A program made the translations under genes and the position numbers. This document shows, in pieces, positions 1 to 11,355 of a DNA stretch of 64,000 nt. Source of the DNA: Phanerodontia chrysosporium (Eukaryota > Basidiomycota > Agaricomycetes > Polyporales > Phanerochaetaceae); assembly GCA_001910725.1 (NCBI GenBank), contig MJGA01000001.1:1116001-1180000 (forward strand). Reading direction: 5' to 3'. The notes beneath the pieces were generated by a model. It was not told the origin of the DNA, did no database searches, and saw nothing but the letters and a program-made list of their open reading frames with translations. Position 1 is the first letter of the stretch; every line of letters starts with the position of its first letter.

Positions 1-538
1 TGGCTTGTACTTACGACACCGTTGAGCTCCTTGATGCATCTGGTAGCCTCCTCGACGGTGGACATAGTGATGAAGCCGAAGCCTCGAGAACGGTCGGACT
101 GCTTCGCACGTTAGTACAAGGCTGAAAGAGCAGCATATATGCGGCGATAACTCACGCGCTGGTCATAGACAATGACGACTTTTTCTACACGACCGAAGCG
201 GCTAAATTCCTCGTCGAGATCGCGCTCGACTGTGCGGATGCTCAAGCCGAAAACACCCAACACGTTGGAGGGATTAGGCGCCTGCTTCGCCAGGTTAGTA
301 CTGCTTCGAAGCGCATTGACGACAGGAAACTAACAATGGGTGCATGCGATGGACGCTTAGGAACAGGGGAGGGTCTGCGGTAGGAGTCCCTGACTGGGGA
401 ACGAGAGCGAGAGCGACCCCTGGGGGGTGGCACATCCCTGTCACGGTCGGCGTGTGCGCCCGACGAGGGTTGGTCGTTGTACGCCTCGGCGTAGGGGTCG
501 GTGGGAGGAGGTGCAGATTCGCCGTACTGAGTATCCAT
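1..538 (-). CDS. Tra2-like RS-domain/RRM splicing factor, 3' part cut off by window edge
   Basis: RNA-binding protein of the transformer-2/SR type that would act in nuclear pre-mRNA splicing. Visible exons on the minus strand are 538-335, 281-156 and 98-15, with GT...AG introns 334-282 and 155-99; a donor GTAAGT begins at 14, so the gene continues beyond the left edge. The N-terminal exon (68 codons) is low-complexity and has an Arg/Ser stretch RSRSRSPVRDSY. Exons 2 and 3 encode the first half of an RRM: NVLGVFGLS is the RNP2-type strand and SRGFGFITM the RNP1 octamer, with the Tra2-like acidic linker between them (roughly residues 72-138). The start at 538 is the first ATG upstream of the RS segment. 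It is divergent from the eL18 gene with 259 bp between the starts. The RS tail expected after the RRM is outside the window. The family assignment is firm; Tra2 rather than another RRM/SR protein is likely but not certain. Confidence 0.85.
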
Positions 539-797
539 GGTAGCGTGGAAGGTGAGAGTCAGTTATTGATGGCCGTTGGCAACGACGACGAGGGGGTGAC
601 TCACCATAATCGTCGCAAGGAGTGGTTGGAGACGTCGCCTTTGTTTGTACTTGTTTGTCACCCGGCAATTGGCCAGATTTCGAACTCCGCGAGTTACAGC
701 GCCAAAACCTTATTCTCGAGTGCTGGCCAGTTCTTCAGCCACTCGCCCCCGACGCCGTTTGGCTAGGTCCCTATTCAGCAAGTCCGGCAAGAGCAAG
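539..797. promoter_or_regulatory. Divergent promoter region, Tra2-like gene / eL18
   Basis: 259 bp separate the two divergent start codons, so it must carry both promoters and both 5' leaders. I saw no clear TATA box. Inference from gene arrangement only. Confidence 0.5.
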
Positions 798-1586
798 ATG
801 GTGAGCTCGCCGTTATGCACGTCCTGCACGTCGAAATGCTGAACGGGGTTCTGCCGTTTCGTTAGGGTATCGACATCGTCAAGCACCACGTCAAGAAGGG
901 CGTCCGAACTGCCCCCAAGAGCGAGGATCCCTACTTGCTCTTGCTCGTCAAGGTACCTATCGAAACGCTTTGTCCAGTCGATTCTGAGCTCATCCATATA
1001 TGATAGTTGTACCGCTTCCTGGCGCGGCGTACAGATTCGGCGTTCAACAAGGTATTGCAAGTTCTCTGACCGGCTGATCTGAGAATGCTTAAGGTGTCTT
1101 GTTAGACCATTCTCCACCGCCTCTTCCTCTCGAAGATCAACCGCCCTCCCATCTCCCTCTCCCGCATCCTCAAGGAGACCGCGAACGCCCCCAACCGTGA
1201 TGCCCAGACCATCGTTATTGTCGGCACCGTCACCGATGACGTTCGCCTCATTGAGGTCCCCAAGCTGACCGTTGCCGCCCTCCGCTTCACTCAGTCTGCG
1301 AAGGAGCGTATCCTCAAGGCTGGTGGTGAGGCCTTGACGCTTGACCAGCTCGCGCTCCGTGCGCCCACTGGCTCCAACACCATCTTGCTCCGCGGCAAGC
1401 GCAACACCCGTGAGGCCGTCAAGCACTTCGGCATGGGCCCCCACAAGCACAAGAAGCCCTACACTATCTCCAAGGGCCGCAAGGTGCGCAATATTTGCTT
1501 CTGGGATGGGTTTTGGGCATTGACTAGCGTTTTTATAGTTCGAGCGGGCACGTGGTCGCCGAAAGTCCCGTGGCTTCAAGGTCTAA
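798..1586 (+). CDS. 60S ribosomal protein eL18 (L18)
   Basis: Structural protein of the large cytosolic ribosomal subunit. Exons are 798-800, 866-952, 1007-1051, 1106-1483 and 1539-1586 (stop TAA); they sum to 561 nt, 186 residues, the usual size of eL18. The first exon is just the ATG codon, a common arrangement in fungal ribosomal protein genes. Recognisable family segments are [12 protein letters not shown] at the N-terminus, [43 protein letters not shown] and the C-terminal [21 protein letters not shown] followed by RRKSRGFKV. All introns have GT...AG ends and 45-65 nt lengths. No frame problems. Very confident. Confidence 0.97.
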
Positions 1587-3786
1587 GCGCACCTTCAAAA
1601 TGGACTTGCGGGCGGTTCGCTCGCCTATGCAGCAGTGCAGGGCGTGCCTATGGTGGTGTACCATCTATGCGTTATGGGTGGCTGCGTTTCATTACGACTA
1701 TCCTATGTGCAACATGCAACTTGACTTTGGACGTATGCCTTCGATCCAAACGCGCTCCACCGCTTTGTCGGTGTATTCCGGCTTGTATCATTATTCTGTA
1801 TTGCCACTCTAAGGATGAAGTCTTGTTAGTCGTAAGTGCGTGTTGGTATCTTCGTGAGCTGCTCGCGATGCTTGAAGAACGTGCCTTCTGTCGTGCACTC
1901 TAGCGGCCATTATAGCGTCTGCCTGCCAGTTTCTCTGGCATCGCTCTACCTACCAGTGTCACCATCAGGCCTGATGTTCTGCTCAGCTCAATCTCGGCTG
2001 CTCCCAGTCGACTCGTTTCTCACAGCATTTTTGACTGGAGTCCGTATGTCAGGCGCCAAATATCTTCGCATCAGTAGGCTGCCGGTTTTGGTATCCAGTC
2101 TCCGGGTGGCGTCTGCCGATAAGCGCCGTCCTCCAGCGTTGAGGTTGACGACGAAGATGCTGGGGCTCTGAAAGGTTCGTGGTGGAATGCACATGCTGCT
2201 TCCACGGAACTTGAACGTACTGATTGGATCTGTGCTATACTCTTTATATCAGACCGTTGGTGTAACTCAATGTCCAATTCCAGCGACGGCAGTGTCCAGG
2301 TATCTACCTAAATGGATGGCTGACAATTGCCCGCCGTGTGCAGCGACAGCCCAAGTTTATCGTGCAGCTACAAGTCTTTGAAAGTGCAAGACCGGCAAAG
2401 TGCACAGTTGTCCTCTAATGCCGGCACCCTACACGTGTCCGGTGGGCCTGTCACCTCCGCCCGGAAGCCACGGCGAGAACCTCGCGTATTTCGATTACGA
2501 TCGGGCCTTTCTCGCCACGGAGCTGTGCAGCGAGGACCCTGGCTTGGTTCTCAGCGAGGGTCCTTCATTGGCTTCGTGTGATTGACGATGCCGACATTGG
2601 CCCCGATGCGCAAATTATGACCGGCGTCCTCGGTGCGGCTGGACCGTGGCTTTCAAGCCTTCCCTGTCCGATAACCTCGACCACGCTGACTCACTCCGCG
2701 GAGTCGTGCGTGTGCTGCTGCACGCGCTCTTGTGGCCGTCGAACGAGGCGCGGCGCCGCATCGGGTACGTCTTCCAGCTGTTTTCCTCGGCGGGCCGCTC
2801 ATCGACTCCTGTCAACAGTCAGAGTAGCTCTACGGCGTGACCTTGCCGTCTGGCCAATTCAGATTGCGCTGCGCGTCGTAAACGAGCTATACTCGCGGTC
2901 GCCCACACGTGATCGACGTCCCGGGAATGTCGATAAGAGACATTGCTGCCGTAAACGGTGTACCTAATGGACCTGGTACGTACTTTCCAATATTGTTCTC
3001 ATCCGGAACGATGTCCGGATGACCCAGCCTAGTACACCCTCTCTTGCAACATTATTGCGTGCAGGGCTCACTTTGACTGGCGATGAGCAGTCTTGCGAGC
3101 GTTCACATGGATGATCCCGTAGGCAATGTTCGCATAAACATCGATATACATATTACTGACATACTATCGTCTACAGGCAGACGAAACATCGGACGCCTCG
3201 AGACGATTTCTATGCGTGCAACGTGCTTACCTCGGGTTTCGACCAACTTCGATGCGGGACGACTGCACCGCATGCCGACGCTGTCTGGATCGCTGGGACG
3301 CGCACGCGTCGCCACGTCTCCGAAACCTTACCCGCCACCCAATCGCGGCACAGGGCCCGAGCCTCGCTATTTCCCCCGCCCTCGCGAGCACGGCTTCTCG
3401 CCTACGGATCGGATGCCGTACCACCGATCGTGTTCGAGAGAACCCACCGCGCTGCCGTAAACAAGGGGGAGCGCGTCGATTAAATCCACTGATTGGCACG
3501 ACCACGATCGGTCGGCGGCGGTCGAGAACGGGGGCCCCCCACGCACCTGCGCACGGCCCACCCAATGGGAGAGCGGCCAGCGGGGGCCCAGCGCAGGGGC
3601 GCGCGCTGCTCCCCCGGGCCGTGCCTGGCGGGGGGCTCGCCCCGCACGATGCTTAAGTCGGCGTGGGCACCCTGGCCCGTCGGAGACGCCCTCCGCCTCC
3701 GCCCCGCGTGGGTTTTGATGCCCGACGCCGTCGGCCTTCGCGTCGACGCGCCGGGGACCGAGCGCGCGGATTCTGCGGGTAGGCCA

Positions 3787-3854
3787 CGCGCGCGCGCGCG
3801 CGCGAACGACGCGCGAGGGAGGCGCGTCCCAGAGCCCTATCGCGCGCGCGCGCG
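3787..3854. repeat. Two alternating CG dinucleotide tracts
   Basis: An uninterrupted (CG)9 at 3787-3804 and a (CG)7 at 3841-3854, about 36 bp apart, inside the CpG-rich block. Alternating CG is the classical Z-DNA-prone sequence; whether it forms here is inference. Confidence 0.9.
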
Positions 3855-4004
3855 CACGCATTGAGACACTGCAGGGGCGCCGATGCGCTGATGCGTCGGA
3901 TGCACCGTGGAACGTGATCGCACGCGTATTGTGGGATGCCGGGCAGGCGACGGGGCCTGGGGGTCCGCCACCCGGGGCGGCTGACTGTCCGTGGCAGGCG
4001 GGTG

Positions 4005-4017
4005 GTGTGTGTGTGTG
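4005..4017. repeat. GT dinucleotide run
   Basis: Short (GT)6 run in the same CpG-rich block, another alternating purine/pyrimidine tract. Confidence 0.85.
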
Positions 4018-6290
4018 CACGCGCAGCTGCGACGCGGGTCCCGTGCGCACTCCCTGCGCAGAGCCCCCGGGCCCAGACACCGCGCGCGGGGACGAGCGGA
4101 CACGGGCGTGCGTTCATTACCGCCTGGAGGTTCGGCGCGGGCGGAAGGGAGGGGGTGGCAGGTGTTCACGAGTTGCAGCAGCAGTTATAGCTCGCTCCAC
4201 AGAAGAAGGTACAGATTTTATCCATCTGGAGATCGCGTTGTCAGATGACGCGCACCGGGCTCGGACGCGCAGGAGCGTAGCGAGCGGGACGCCGTGCATG
4301 TCCAGGGTCGTCGTCTGTGGTAGAAATGGGGTGTAGGTATCTCGCGTCGAGTGCGATGTCGCGAGAGGTGCAAAGGCTATATTCAGTCGCCGCCTCGATG
4401 GTTCTCGTGTGTTCTGGCAGTGCGCCGTCGGACGACTGTGGAGGCAGAACCCTCGGAAGGGGAGAGACGCGATTGGCAGAAAACGCGACGTGCTTGGGTG
4501 CCGGTTTGGGGGAGGACGATCGCGAGAAATGAACGAGGAGGGTTGGGACGATCCTCCAAGGGAGGCTAGGCCCCCTCCTGACGAGCACTCCTGAGTGTGC
4601 TCAGCTCAGACGGGGAAGGGCTACTTGTTCCGCTGGGATCCGCCGCGAGATTCGAGCCCCCGGGACATTGCCCGACGCGTTTCCCCACACGGCACTGCGT
4701 CCGTGCAACGTGCCAGGGTCTGGCCTGCGTTGCGCGGACGGCTGCACACCGTGCAGATAGTCGGAGCGCCCTCGCGGCGCGCGGTTCTCATGCACACGCG
4801 CATCTGGATCCTCCTCCCCCGGAGCTCTGCGATCCTCGTACGCGAACGTGCAGGCGGCTCCCTTGCACGTCAGGCGCGGCAGCACGCGTCGCTATCTCGG
4901 GGCCCCGCGCAGGACAGCCGAAGCGTTGCGCGCGCGCTGCCCGGACGGGCGAGAGGACGAGCAGCGAGGCCGGCACGGCCCGCTTATCGTCGCGGGGCGG
5001 CGCAAAGGGATCGATACACGCGTTCACGAGGCGGCGATGGGAGAGAAAACGCCGTGGCCGCTTCCGCACGCGTCCAGGCGGGTCGGTCGACGAGCGCGCG
5101 GCCGCGCACACATAGATACACACGCACGCACGCACGCGCGCAGCCCGCAACCTCGGGTCGAGGGCTCTACACACGCCATTGGCTTGTCGCGGGCCCGCGT
5201 AAGTCTCATCGCGCCAGAGCTCTGCCGCACGGATCAGCTGTGCCCCCCATAGCCATCCCAATGCAGCGCACGGGACACGTCCGGCATGGGCTCTGGGTTG
5301 TTTGACGCGCCCGCGCGCGCGTGTGTGTGAGATGGCCTGCGGACACGCCGTGCCGCGGGCAGGAGACGCGACCCCGCGCCGCGCGTGCGCCGAGCAGGTC
5401 GGTGGGCGGGAGACTGGAGAGGGCAGCGGGTCAGCGCCAGCGCCTGGGGCAGGGCCAGTGGCTTCTGGGCATGTCGGATCCCTCGGGGAGTGCCTTGCAC
5501 GCGGGGCCCAGACCGTGCGTAGGTAGACAGGGCTCGATGTGATCCGTTTAGGTTTCTCTCGCCGTCCCCGGCTTCCCGCGCGCGCAGTCGGCCAGTGGCT
5601 CGCTGGCTCGCTGCAGACGCGACGGAGGCAGACGATGTGCACGGACGGGCGAGGAGGCTCGTCGAGGAGGAGGTGCGTTCGTTGGAACTGAATGGCGCAG
5701 CGCTGCGGCAGCACAGCAGGGGCCGCGACCCGTGCACAGCGCGAGCTGATAGAAGAGTGGTGAGAGGCATCATTGCGTTTCTCCCAGCCCCAGTCGAGGA
5801 ATGGCCGGCCTAGGATAAGGTACGGCGTATGACCCAGAGTCGCGCCTCGAGGCGTAGGCACCTGGTGCCTGCTGGCACGGCGCCGGATGGGGTAGGCCGT
5901 GTCAGTGACGAGTGTGTAGATAGCGGCTGGAAGCGCAAGCAGTGGTTGGTTCGTGAACCTGACTGTGAGGAGATTTATGTATGAAGATGTCGTTCTAGTG
6001 CGAGTGCTAGCTGTTACATGAAAGGCCCGGAGGCATTAATGTGCGATCGTAATCTACAGGACAATCGGGGTATGGATAGGACGGGTCGGAGTGTGAGCAG
6101 CGCGAGAAGTAGCCGGCTGAACGCGTGCGCGCGGAGGTCGAAAGGAATACGAAAATTTCGGTGCAGGCGGGTGCTGTGAAATTTCGGGTTCGGAGAAAGG
6201 GGAGGCTTATTCATGCGGATGCAGGGTTAAACGGCAGAGCCTGAGGGGGGGTAGCTATCAGCGATCTGCGTGCGAGTAAAGGCCGGAGTG

Positions 6291-6400
6291 GGTGAGAGGA
6301 GTGAGGGCAGTGAGGGCGGTGAGGGCGGTGAGGACGGCAAGGGCAGCAAGGGCGACGCAGGCAGCGAGGGCAGCAATGCCAGCAACGGCAGCACCGACGG
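6291..6400 (+). repeat. Degenerate G-rich ~9-nt repeat in the leader of the bZIP gene
   Basis: Imperfect tandem units of the kind GTGAGGGCG / GCAAGGGCA run for about 110 bp upstream of the bZIP start. Several GGG triplets with 6-nt spacing could form a G-quadruplex on the coding strand. The tract is also open in frame with the bZIP protein from an ATG at 6270, so it could instead encode a Gly/Ser/Glu-rich N-terminal extension; I regard this as less likely because conserved sequence starts after 6657. Confidence 0.6.
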
Positions 6401-6562
6401 GGACGACGAGACGAGGACGGCCGCCCGATGCGGTCCCGGGACGCGTCGCAGCAGGGTCGGGGGACTTCTAATGAGGGCCTGGAGCGGAAAGAGGGGTGGA
6501 TCGGCGGCAACGTTGGTGGGAGAGCAGGAGCCAATGAGAAAATGGCGGAGAGTGAAAAGAGA

Positions 6563-6570
6563 TGACGTCC
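6563..6570. promoter_or_regulatory. CRE-like site upstream of the bZIP gene
   Basis: TGACGTCC, one mismatch from the palindromic CRE TGACGTCA, about 90 nt upstream of the chosen ATG of an ATF/CREB-type gene. It could serve autoregulation; position and sequence are the only evidence. Confidence 0.3.
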
Positions 6571-6656
6571 GATGCCGTCATAACTTGGGAGGGAGAAGCG
6601 GGTCTGTCGCTGCTTTCCGTCGTCATCGTCGTCACCCGTCCCTCAGCCAGAGCGAG

Positions 6657-8540
6657 ATGACGGCCACCACCCGCACAAAGTCGCCCTCTCCGCCCACAGA
6701 CGACACCAAGGCCCAGCAGCGCCCGCCGCCCCGCCCAAAGCGCTCCACCTTTGACCTCGAGCCCAACCCCTTTGAGCAGTCCTTTGCCCGCCCGACAAAC
6801 GACTCTAGCGTCCGCACCCTCCAAAAGAGCCCGACCAGGGACAGCGCCGCCCCGTCCTCCGCCGCCTCCGACGCCCCCGTCAACGCCAGCAACAACAGCA
6901 ACAGCACAACAACGCCAACAACAACGCCAGCAGCAATGCCAACCTCTCCCGCCCCAGCACAGGCTCCAACGACAGATCCTCACGCTCCCCGCCGTCCACC
7001 AACGACCCACGAAAAACAGTCCTCCCGCCCATAGATGCCATCGCCTCTCCCTCCGACCCCTCCTACTCCTGGGCATTCTCCTCCGCCTCCCTCTCCAACT
7101 CCCTCCGCTCAGGGCCCTTGAGCCCCGCCATGCTCACCGCGCCCCAGCAGCAGCCAGAGCAGCCCCTCGCCGCCTTCGACCCCGCCGCCTTCCGCACCGG
7201 CCTCACCCCCCGCACCGGTCTCACCCCTGGCACCGGCCTCACCCCCCTCATCGGCGGCCCCGTTTCCTTCCCGCCGCCCTCGCCCAACACCGCTGCCTTT
7301 TTGGCCATGATGAACAACAATGGCCCGCCCAGCCTCAGTGGGGTAGCCGGAACTATCACTCCAAACACCCTCTCCGCCATTACAGGCGTCCTCTCCAGCT
7401 CCCACTCCCAGCACACCCACGCTTCGTCACCCCTCAGCATGAGTGCCGTCACCGCAGGCTATTCTCGCGAGAACAACAACAACGGCGGCAACAACCCGGC
7501 CTCGACACAGTCCGGCTACCTCGCCTCGGCCTCTGCTGCTGCCAGCTCCGCCGCCAACGGCCTCTTCCTGCTCTCCCAGGCCCACCAGGAGCTGACTAAG
7601 CGGGAAGAAGCCCAGCGCGCGAACTCGGCGGCGGCCGCTGCCGCCGCCGCCGGCGACCCCGCCAACCCGCCTCCCATCGACACCCAGATGGGCAACGGCG
7701 CCAACACCAGGCGCGGCACCAAGCGCAAAGCCACCGGCTCCTCCACGACATACGAGCCGCCGTCGCCCGACAGCGCGACGACGCCGGTGCAGGCTCAACC
7801 CACGGCCAAGCGCACGAGGAGCCAGACCATGCGGAGAGCCTCCACCGTTAGCATCGGCGAGGAAGAGGAGGAGGAAGAAGACGATCAGCCATCGACGCCC
7901 GCACCCAGCAGCGGCAAGAAAGGCGCTGCCAACGGGCAGAAGAAGCCAGAGACGGAGGAGGAAAAGAGGAGAAACTTTCTGGAGCGGAACCGACAAGGTG
8001 AGTACCAACGGTTCGTAGCATCAATGCAAACTCCCTCACCGAGCACGTGCAGCTGCACTCAAATGCCGGCAGCGCAAAAAGGCGTGGCTGGCGCAGCTCC
8101 AAGCCAAGGTCGAGTACCTGCAGAACGAGAACGAGAGCCTCTCGCAAGCACTCATGTCGGCCCGCGAGGAGATCACGCGTCTGTCCGCTCTGGTGGGTGC
8201 AAGTGCAGCGGGCGTCGGTACCGTCACCGTCGTGCCAGGCGTGCCCGGAGTAGGCGTGAACGGAGGGCAGGTGCCAGGTGTTGCCAACGGCACGGGCAGC
8301 GTGTCGCTCTCGGCGGCGACACATGGCCAAGCACACGGGCAAGCACCTCCCCCCTCGCACCCTTCGCACAGCACTCACCGACCGAGCCAGAGCCCGACAG
8401 GCCCTGGCGCGCCAGGGAGCATCGCGCCCGTGGCAGTGAACGTCAGCCTCTCCGGTGCAAGCAAGACTCTTCCCGCACCGGCACCCCAGGCGGGCATGGT
8501 TGGCGCTGGTGGTGGTGGCCGAGGAGCGTACGGCTATTGA
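6657..8540 (+). CDS. Atf1/ATF-CREB-type bZIP stress transcription factor (apparent 1-nt deletion)
   Basis: Nuclear bZIP factor of the Atf1/Aft1 group, which in other fungi is the target of the Sty1/Hog1 stress MAP kinase. Exon 1 is 6657-7997 and exon 2 8053-8540 (intron 55 nt). The bZIP spans the splice: NRQ|AALKCRQRKKAWL followed by heptad leucines in QAKVEYLQNENESL. N-terminal Aft1-type motifs are present: FDLEPNPFEQSF near residue 33, then NSLRSGPLSPAML, repeated GLTP motifs, and TPNTLSAITGVL. Several SP/TP sites suit MAPK phosphorylation. The first motif lies in a different frame from the rest: at about 6905-6908, in an AAC/AGC repeat coding Asn/Ser, one base is missing. With one added base the product is 609 residues. 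No plausible intron explains the shift. The start is chosen just before the conserved region; an in-frame ATG at 6270 is the alternative. Confidence 0.88.
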
Positions 8541-9321
8541 TTGGAGATGACAACGGGCGGCCGCTTTCATGGACTCAAACACGATAGCTCATCGGCACAC
8601 CCTTCTGATCATTTCTTGCTTGCTTACAGCAGCGGTCTTGCCGGCAGCATGTCGTGTGAGGGGAGCCAGTTGCCGCACCGTCAGGATTGTGCCCCGGACC
8701 CTGTGTATGTTATGCCTGTTGCACGTCGATTATCTTTTCTTTCTTTTTCCCGCAGTTGACACGTCTACCCTCCTACCCTATGTTATTTGCTAAACTCGTA
8801 AATCCCTTTTGCTACGAGAACGAGTTTCCATTTTCTTCCTTGCCTCTCCTCTCCTCTCCCCTTTCGCTCACGTTCGTCTTGTCGAAAACCATGTTTCCTC
8901 GCTCGTCCCCGTGTTTTACCTATGTTACAGCTCCTCCCGCCATCTCGACCCCGACGCAACTGCAGTGTTCCCGCTTCTCTCGCTTACTACTACCTCATGT
9001 GTACAGTACCTGTTGCACGCCAACGATTGACATCCGATGCGACGCATCTGTTCGCAGACTGTACGCTCCCGCGCGCTGACGACAGGCATTACGCCCGTAC
9101 AGAGTTCAGAGTACGGTACGATACACACGCATCAGCTGCCAATCTGCATCTCTCTCCTCCATCGTGAGTTTCTCCTCCTGCTCCTGCTCCTCCCCTGTCG
9201 CAACGCCTCCACACGACTGCGATGCACACGATCTCGCCCCTGCGGCGTCCCGAGACAGTCCCTCCGCACATGGAGAGGCGCGAGCCCAGGCGAGTTTAGG
9301 CCGGCCGCGCGGGGAAACGCA

Positions 9322-9341
9322 GTGGGACCCTAGCAAGGGTC
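9322..9341. repeat. Perfect 7-bp inverted repeat
   Basis: GGGACCC at 9322-9328 and GGGTCCC at 9335-9341 with a 6-nt loop. A nearby TTCGA-containing stretch on the minus strand recalls a tRNA T-loop, but the stem does not pair, so it is not called a tRNA. Confidence 0.6.
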
Positions 9342-9445
9342 CCGTGGGAGTCGAACGGGACACGGGGCCCAGAGCGCAGACCGGCATACCGATGGTGCTT
9401 TCGTTGCCCTCTCGGCGGGGTGGGGGGGCCAGGCGCGAAGCCCTG

Positions 9446-9469
9446 CACACACACACACACACACACACA
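9446..9469. repeat. CA microsatellite, (CA)12
   Basis: Uninterrupted CA dinucleotide repeat in GC-rich spacer; likely length-polymorphic. Confidence 0.95.
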
Positions 9470-11355
9470 TTGACAGCTTGCTTCGCGCGTAGCGCGCGCG
9501 CGGAGATCCCAGCCGGAGGGAGGGCCCAGGGGGCCCAGGGCAGGGACGGGGGTGTGTGTTCTTGTTCGCGCGGGCCTGGGCCTCTCTTGTGGAGCGTCAC
9601 GTTCAGTAGCGGTTTGTGCGGTGGCGGGCTGGGGGCGAGTGCGGAGATGGCGTCGAGGGCCCACGCTCGGGGGCAGTATGTGCCCGGATCGTGCGCACAA
9701 GGGCACCGACGGACATGGTCAGCTGCGCGTAGCACGCGGCGAGGATTCTGGGGTAAGGAGTGGGGGGAACGGTCGCGGGGCGACGACGTGGAGGGTTAGT
9801 GGAGGATTCCTGCTCTTCCTGGCCGAGTGTCTGGGTCTTGCCTTCGTGGTGGTGGCGGCGGGACGAGCGATCCGAGGGTGGCAACGTGTTTTTCTCTTCT
9901 CTGCGTTCGTGTGTGCCATCTGAGATTTGGGCCGTCGCACAAGAGAGGCCATCCCGCGGGGCGCGGGCATGGGCCCTGACACGATATGCGCGGGATAACG
10001 GTTCATTGGCACGACGCCCCGATGCTTATCCAGCGCGCGAAGCCGCGGGGTATTCTCCGGGCTCGGGAGAAAAAAGAGCAGGTTCTGCGGACGCAGGCCA
10101 CAGTGTTGCCGGCGGAAATTCGCGAGGCGGGTCGAGCCCCTGTGCGTGCGCGGTCGCAATAAGCAGGAGGACGGAGGCGGACTGGCCGCGGGTCGCAATC
10201 GCGTTCGCGGCGGCGAACCATTGGCTCAGCGGACGCGCAGCAAAGCGTCCGTGGCACGCCGCGGCTCGAGAACGTCCAGGTTAGGGTGGCAAGGCTTCTT
10301 CGGGGACTGCCAACAATGCCTATCGGATACCGAATGTGGCTAGGTTGGCCGCAAGGAGTAGGTGAAGAAAGTTCAGGGACTTGAAGGACTGCGGGAACGT
10401 ACCGTATCATGAACTGTATCGGCACACGTTCGCGACGCGATGTTGTTCGGTGAGCGCAAGATGATGGATCTCGAATCGCGGACGAAAACATGTGGAGTGG
10501 TCAGAAGGCTTCTGCAATCGTAGAGGTAGGTCCTGAGCGGGTCAGACATGGCCCTCGAAGCAAACGGACGCGACTTTACCGTGCGGCCGACGTGTACCTG
10601 GGAACACCCTTGGGGGCGATCGAGGAATGCCCTAGGCAGTGGTCGCATGACCCCACCAGTATGTGTGGCGAAGCGGCAGCCGTTGGGAAGGCGGCGTTTG
10701 CAGTGCAGTATCTTCGTAAAGCATTAGTCAACGTGCCTGCACGAACATTGACCGATCTTACCTTCTCAGTACAAGGCCGTGCTGTCATTGCAGACTCTCA
10801 GCTGACAATCGAGAGCGAAACGTGTGAGCAGATAGGATAGGCACGGTCTGTTGGCAACCTCTTCCCAACCCTGTAAGACCATCCTTGTTTTGATACGCTA
10901 TCTTTGCGAGATGGATCGGCCAGAATCAGCGTTCAACGACGCACGGCAGGGTTGGCGTGTGGGCACGAGGAGCACACGATGCTTTGCGGCTCAAATATCC
11001 GCACAGGAGCTGTTTGGACTGCTGGAGATAGAGCCTCAACAAAGGCAAGATTACCGAACTCGGGCAGCAGCAGGTCAATCTCGTACCTAGATCTACATCT
11101 CGGTCATGAGATTAATGCCGGCTGGGTGGCGCGTGTATCGATGTGTCGTCCGACGCATCTTCAGGATGCTGAAAAACCTGTTCATTCAAACAAAAGAGCT
11201 GTGATACATACTCCTTGAGATAAAGCTTATGGTATAGTTGTAGTCTGGGCTTGTAGCACATGAAGTCATCAGTAGTCGTGAGGAGCAACATAAAGTTCGT
11301 CGAAAGGGGAATAACCAAACCACGCCAGCCAGCCAGCCATCACTGATCCACCAAC

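Larger units (their letters stand above)
1587..6656. other. Gene-poor 5-kb interval, partly extremely GC/CpG-rich
   Basis: No gene that I can support. 1587-3480 is of ordinary composition. Around 2440-2830 short open stretches in different frames read like protein fragments, but they do not join through plausible introns and match nothing I recognise. From about 3480 to 5860 the DNA becomes strikingly G+C- and CpG-rich, with alternating CG tracts and ACGC/CACA runs; the long open frames there on both strands are what such composition produces by chance. 5860-6656 returns toward normal and is the presumed promoter and leader of the bZIP gene. Confidence 0.6.
8541..11355. other. Gene-poor interval downstream of the bZIP gene
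   Basis: 8541 to about 9080 is pyrimidine-rich and looks like 3' UTR and spacer. 9200-10300 is again GC-rich with a CA repeat and a short hairpin; 10300-11355 is ordinary spacer. Open frames here (for example 10490-10840 on the plus strand) lack recognisable motifs and good splice context, so I call no gene. Confidence 0.55.

Noticed and set aside
2400..2990. Possible gene with segments such as ENLAYFDYDRAFLATELC
   Set aside because: The segments fall in different frames without plausible introns and match no family I know; too weak to call even as a pseudogene.
4788..5861. Long minus-strand open frame in the GC-rich block (357 codons)
   Set aside because: High GC makes stop codons rare on all frames; several equally long frames overlap on both strands, there are no motifs, and residue usage is Arg/Ala/Pro-skewed as expected by chance.
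9330..9360. tRNA-like T-arm (TTCGACT) on the minus strand
   Set aside because: The T-stem does not pair and no acceptor or D-arm is found.
10490..10840. Plus-strand open frame of 116 codons
   Set aside because: No motif, no splice structure, ordinary spacer composition.
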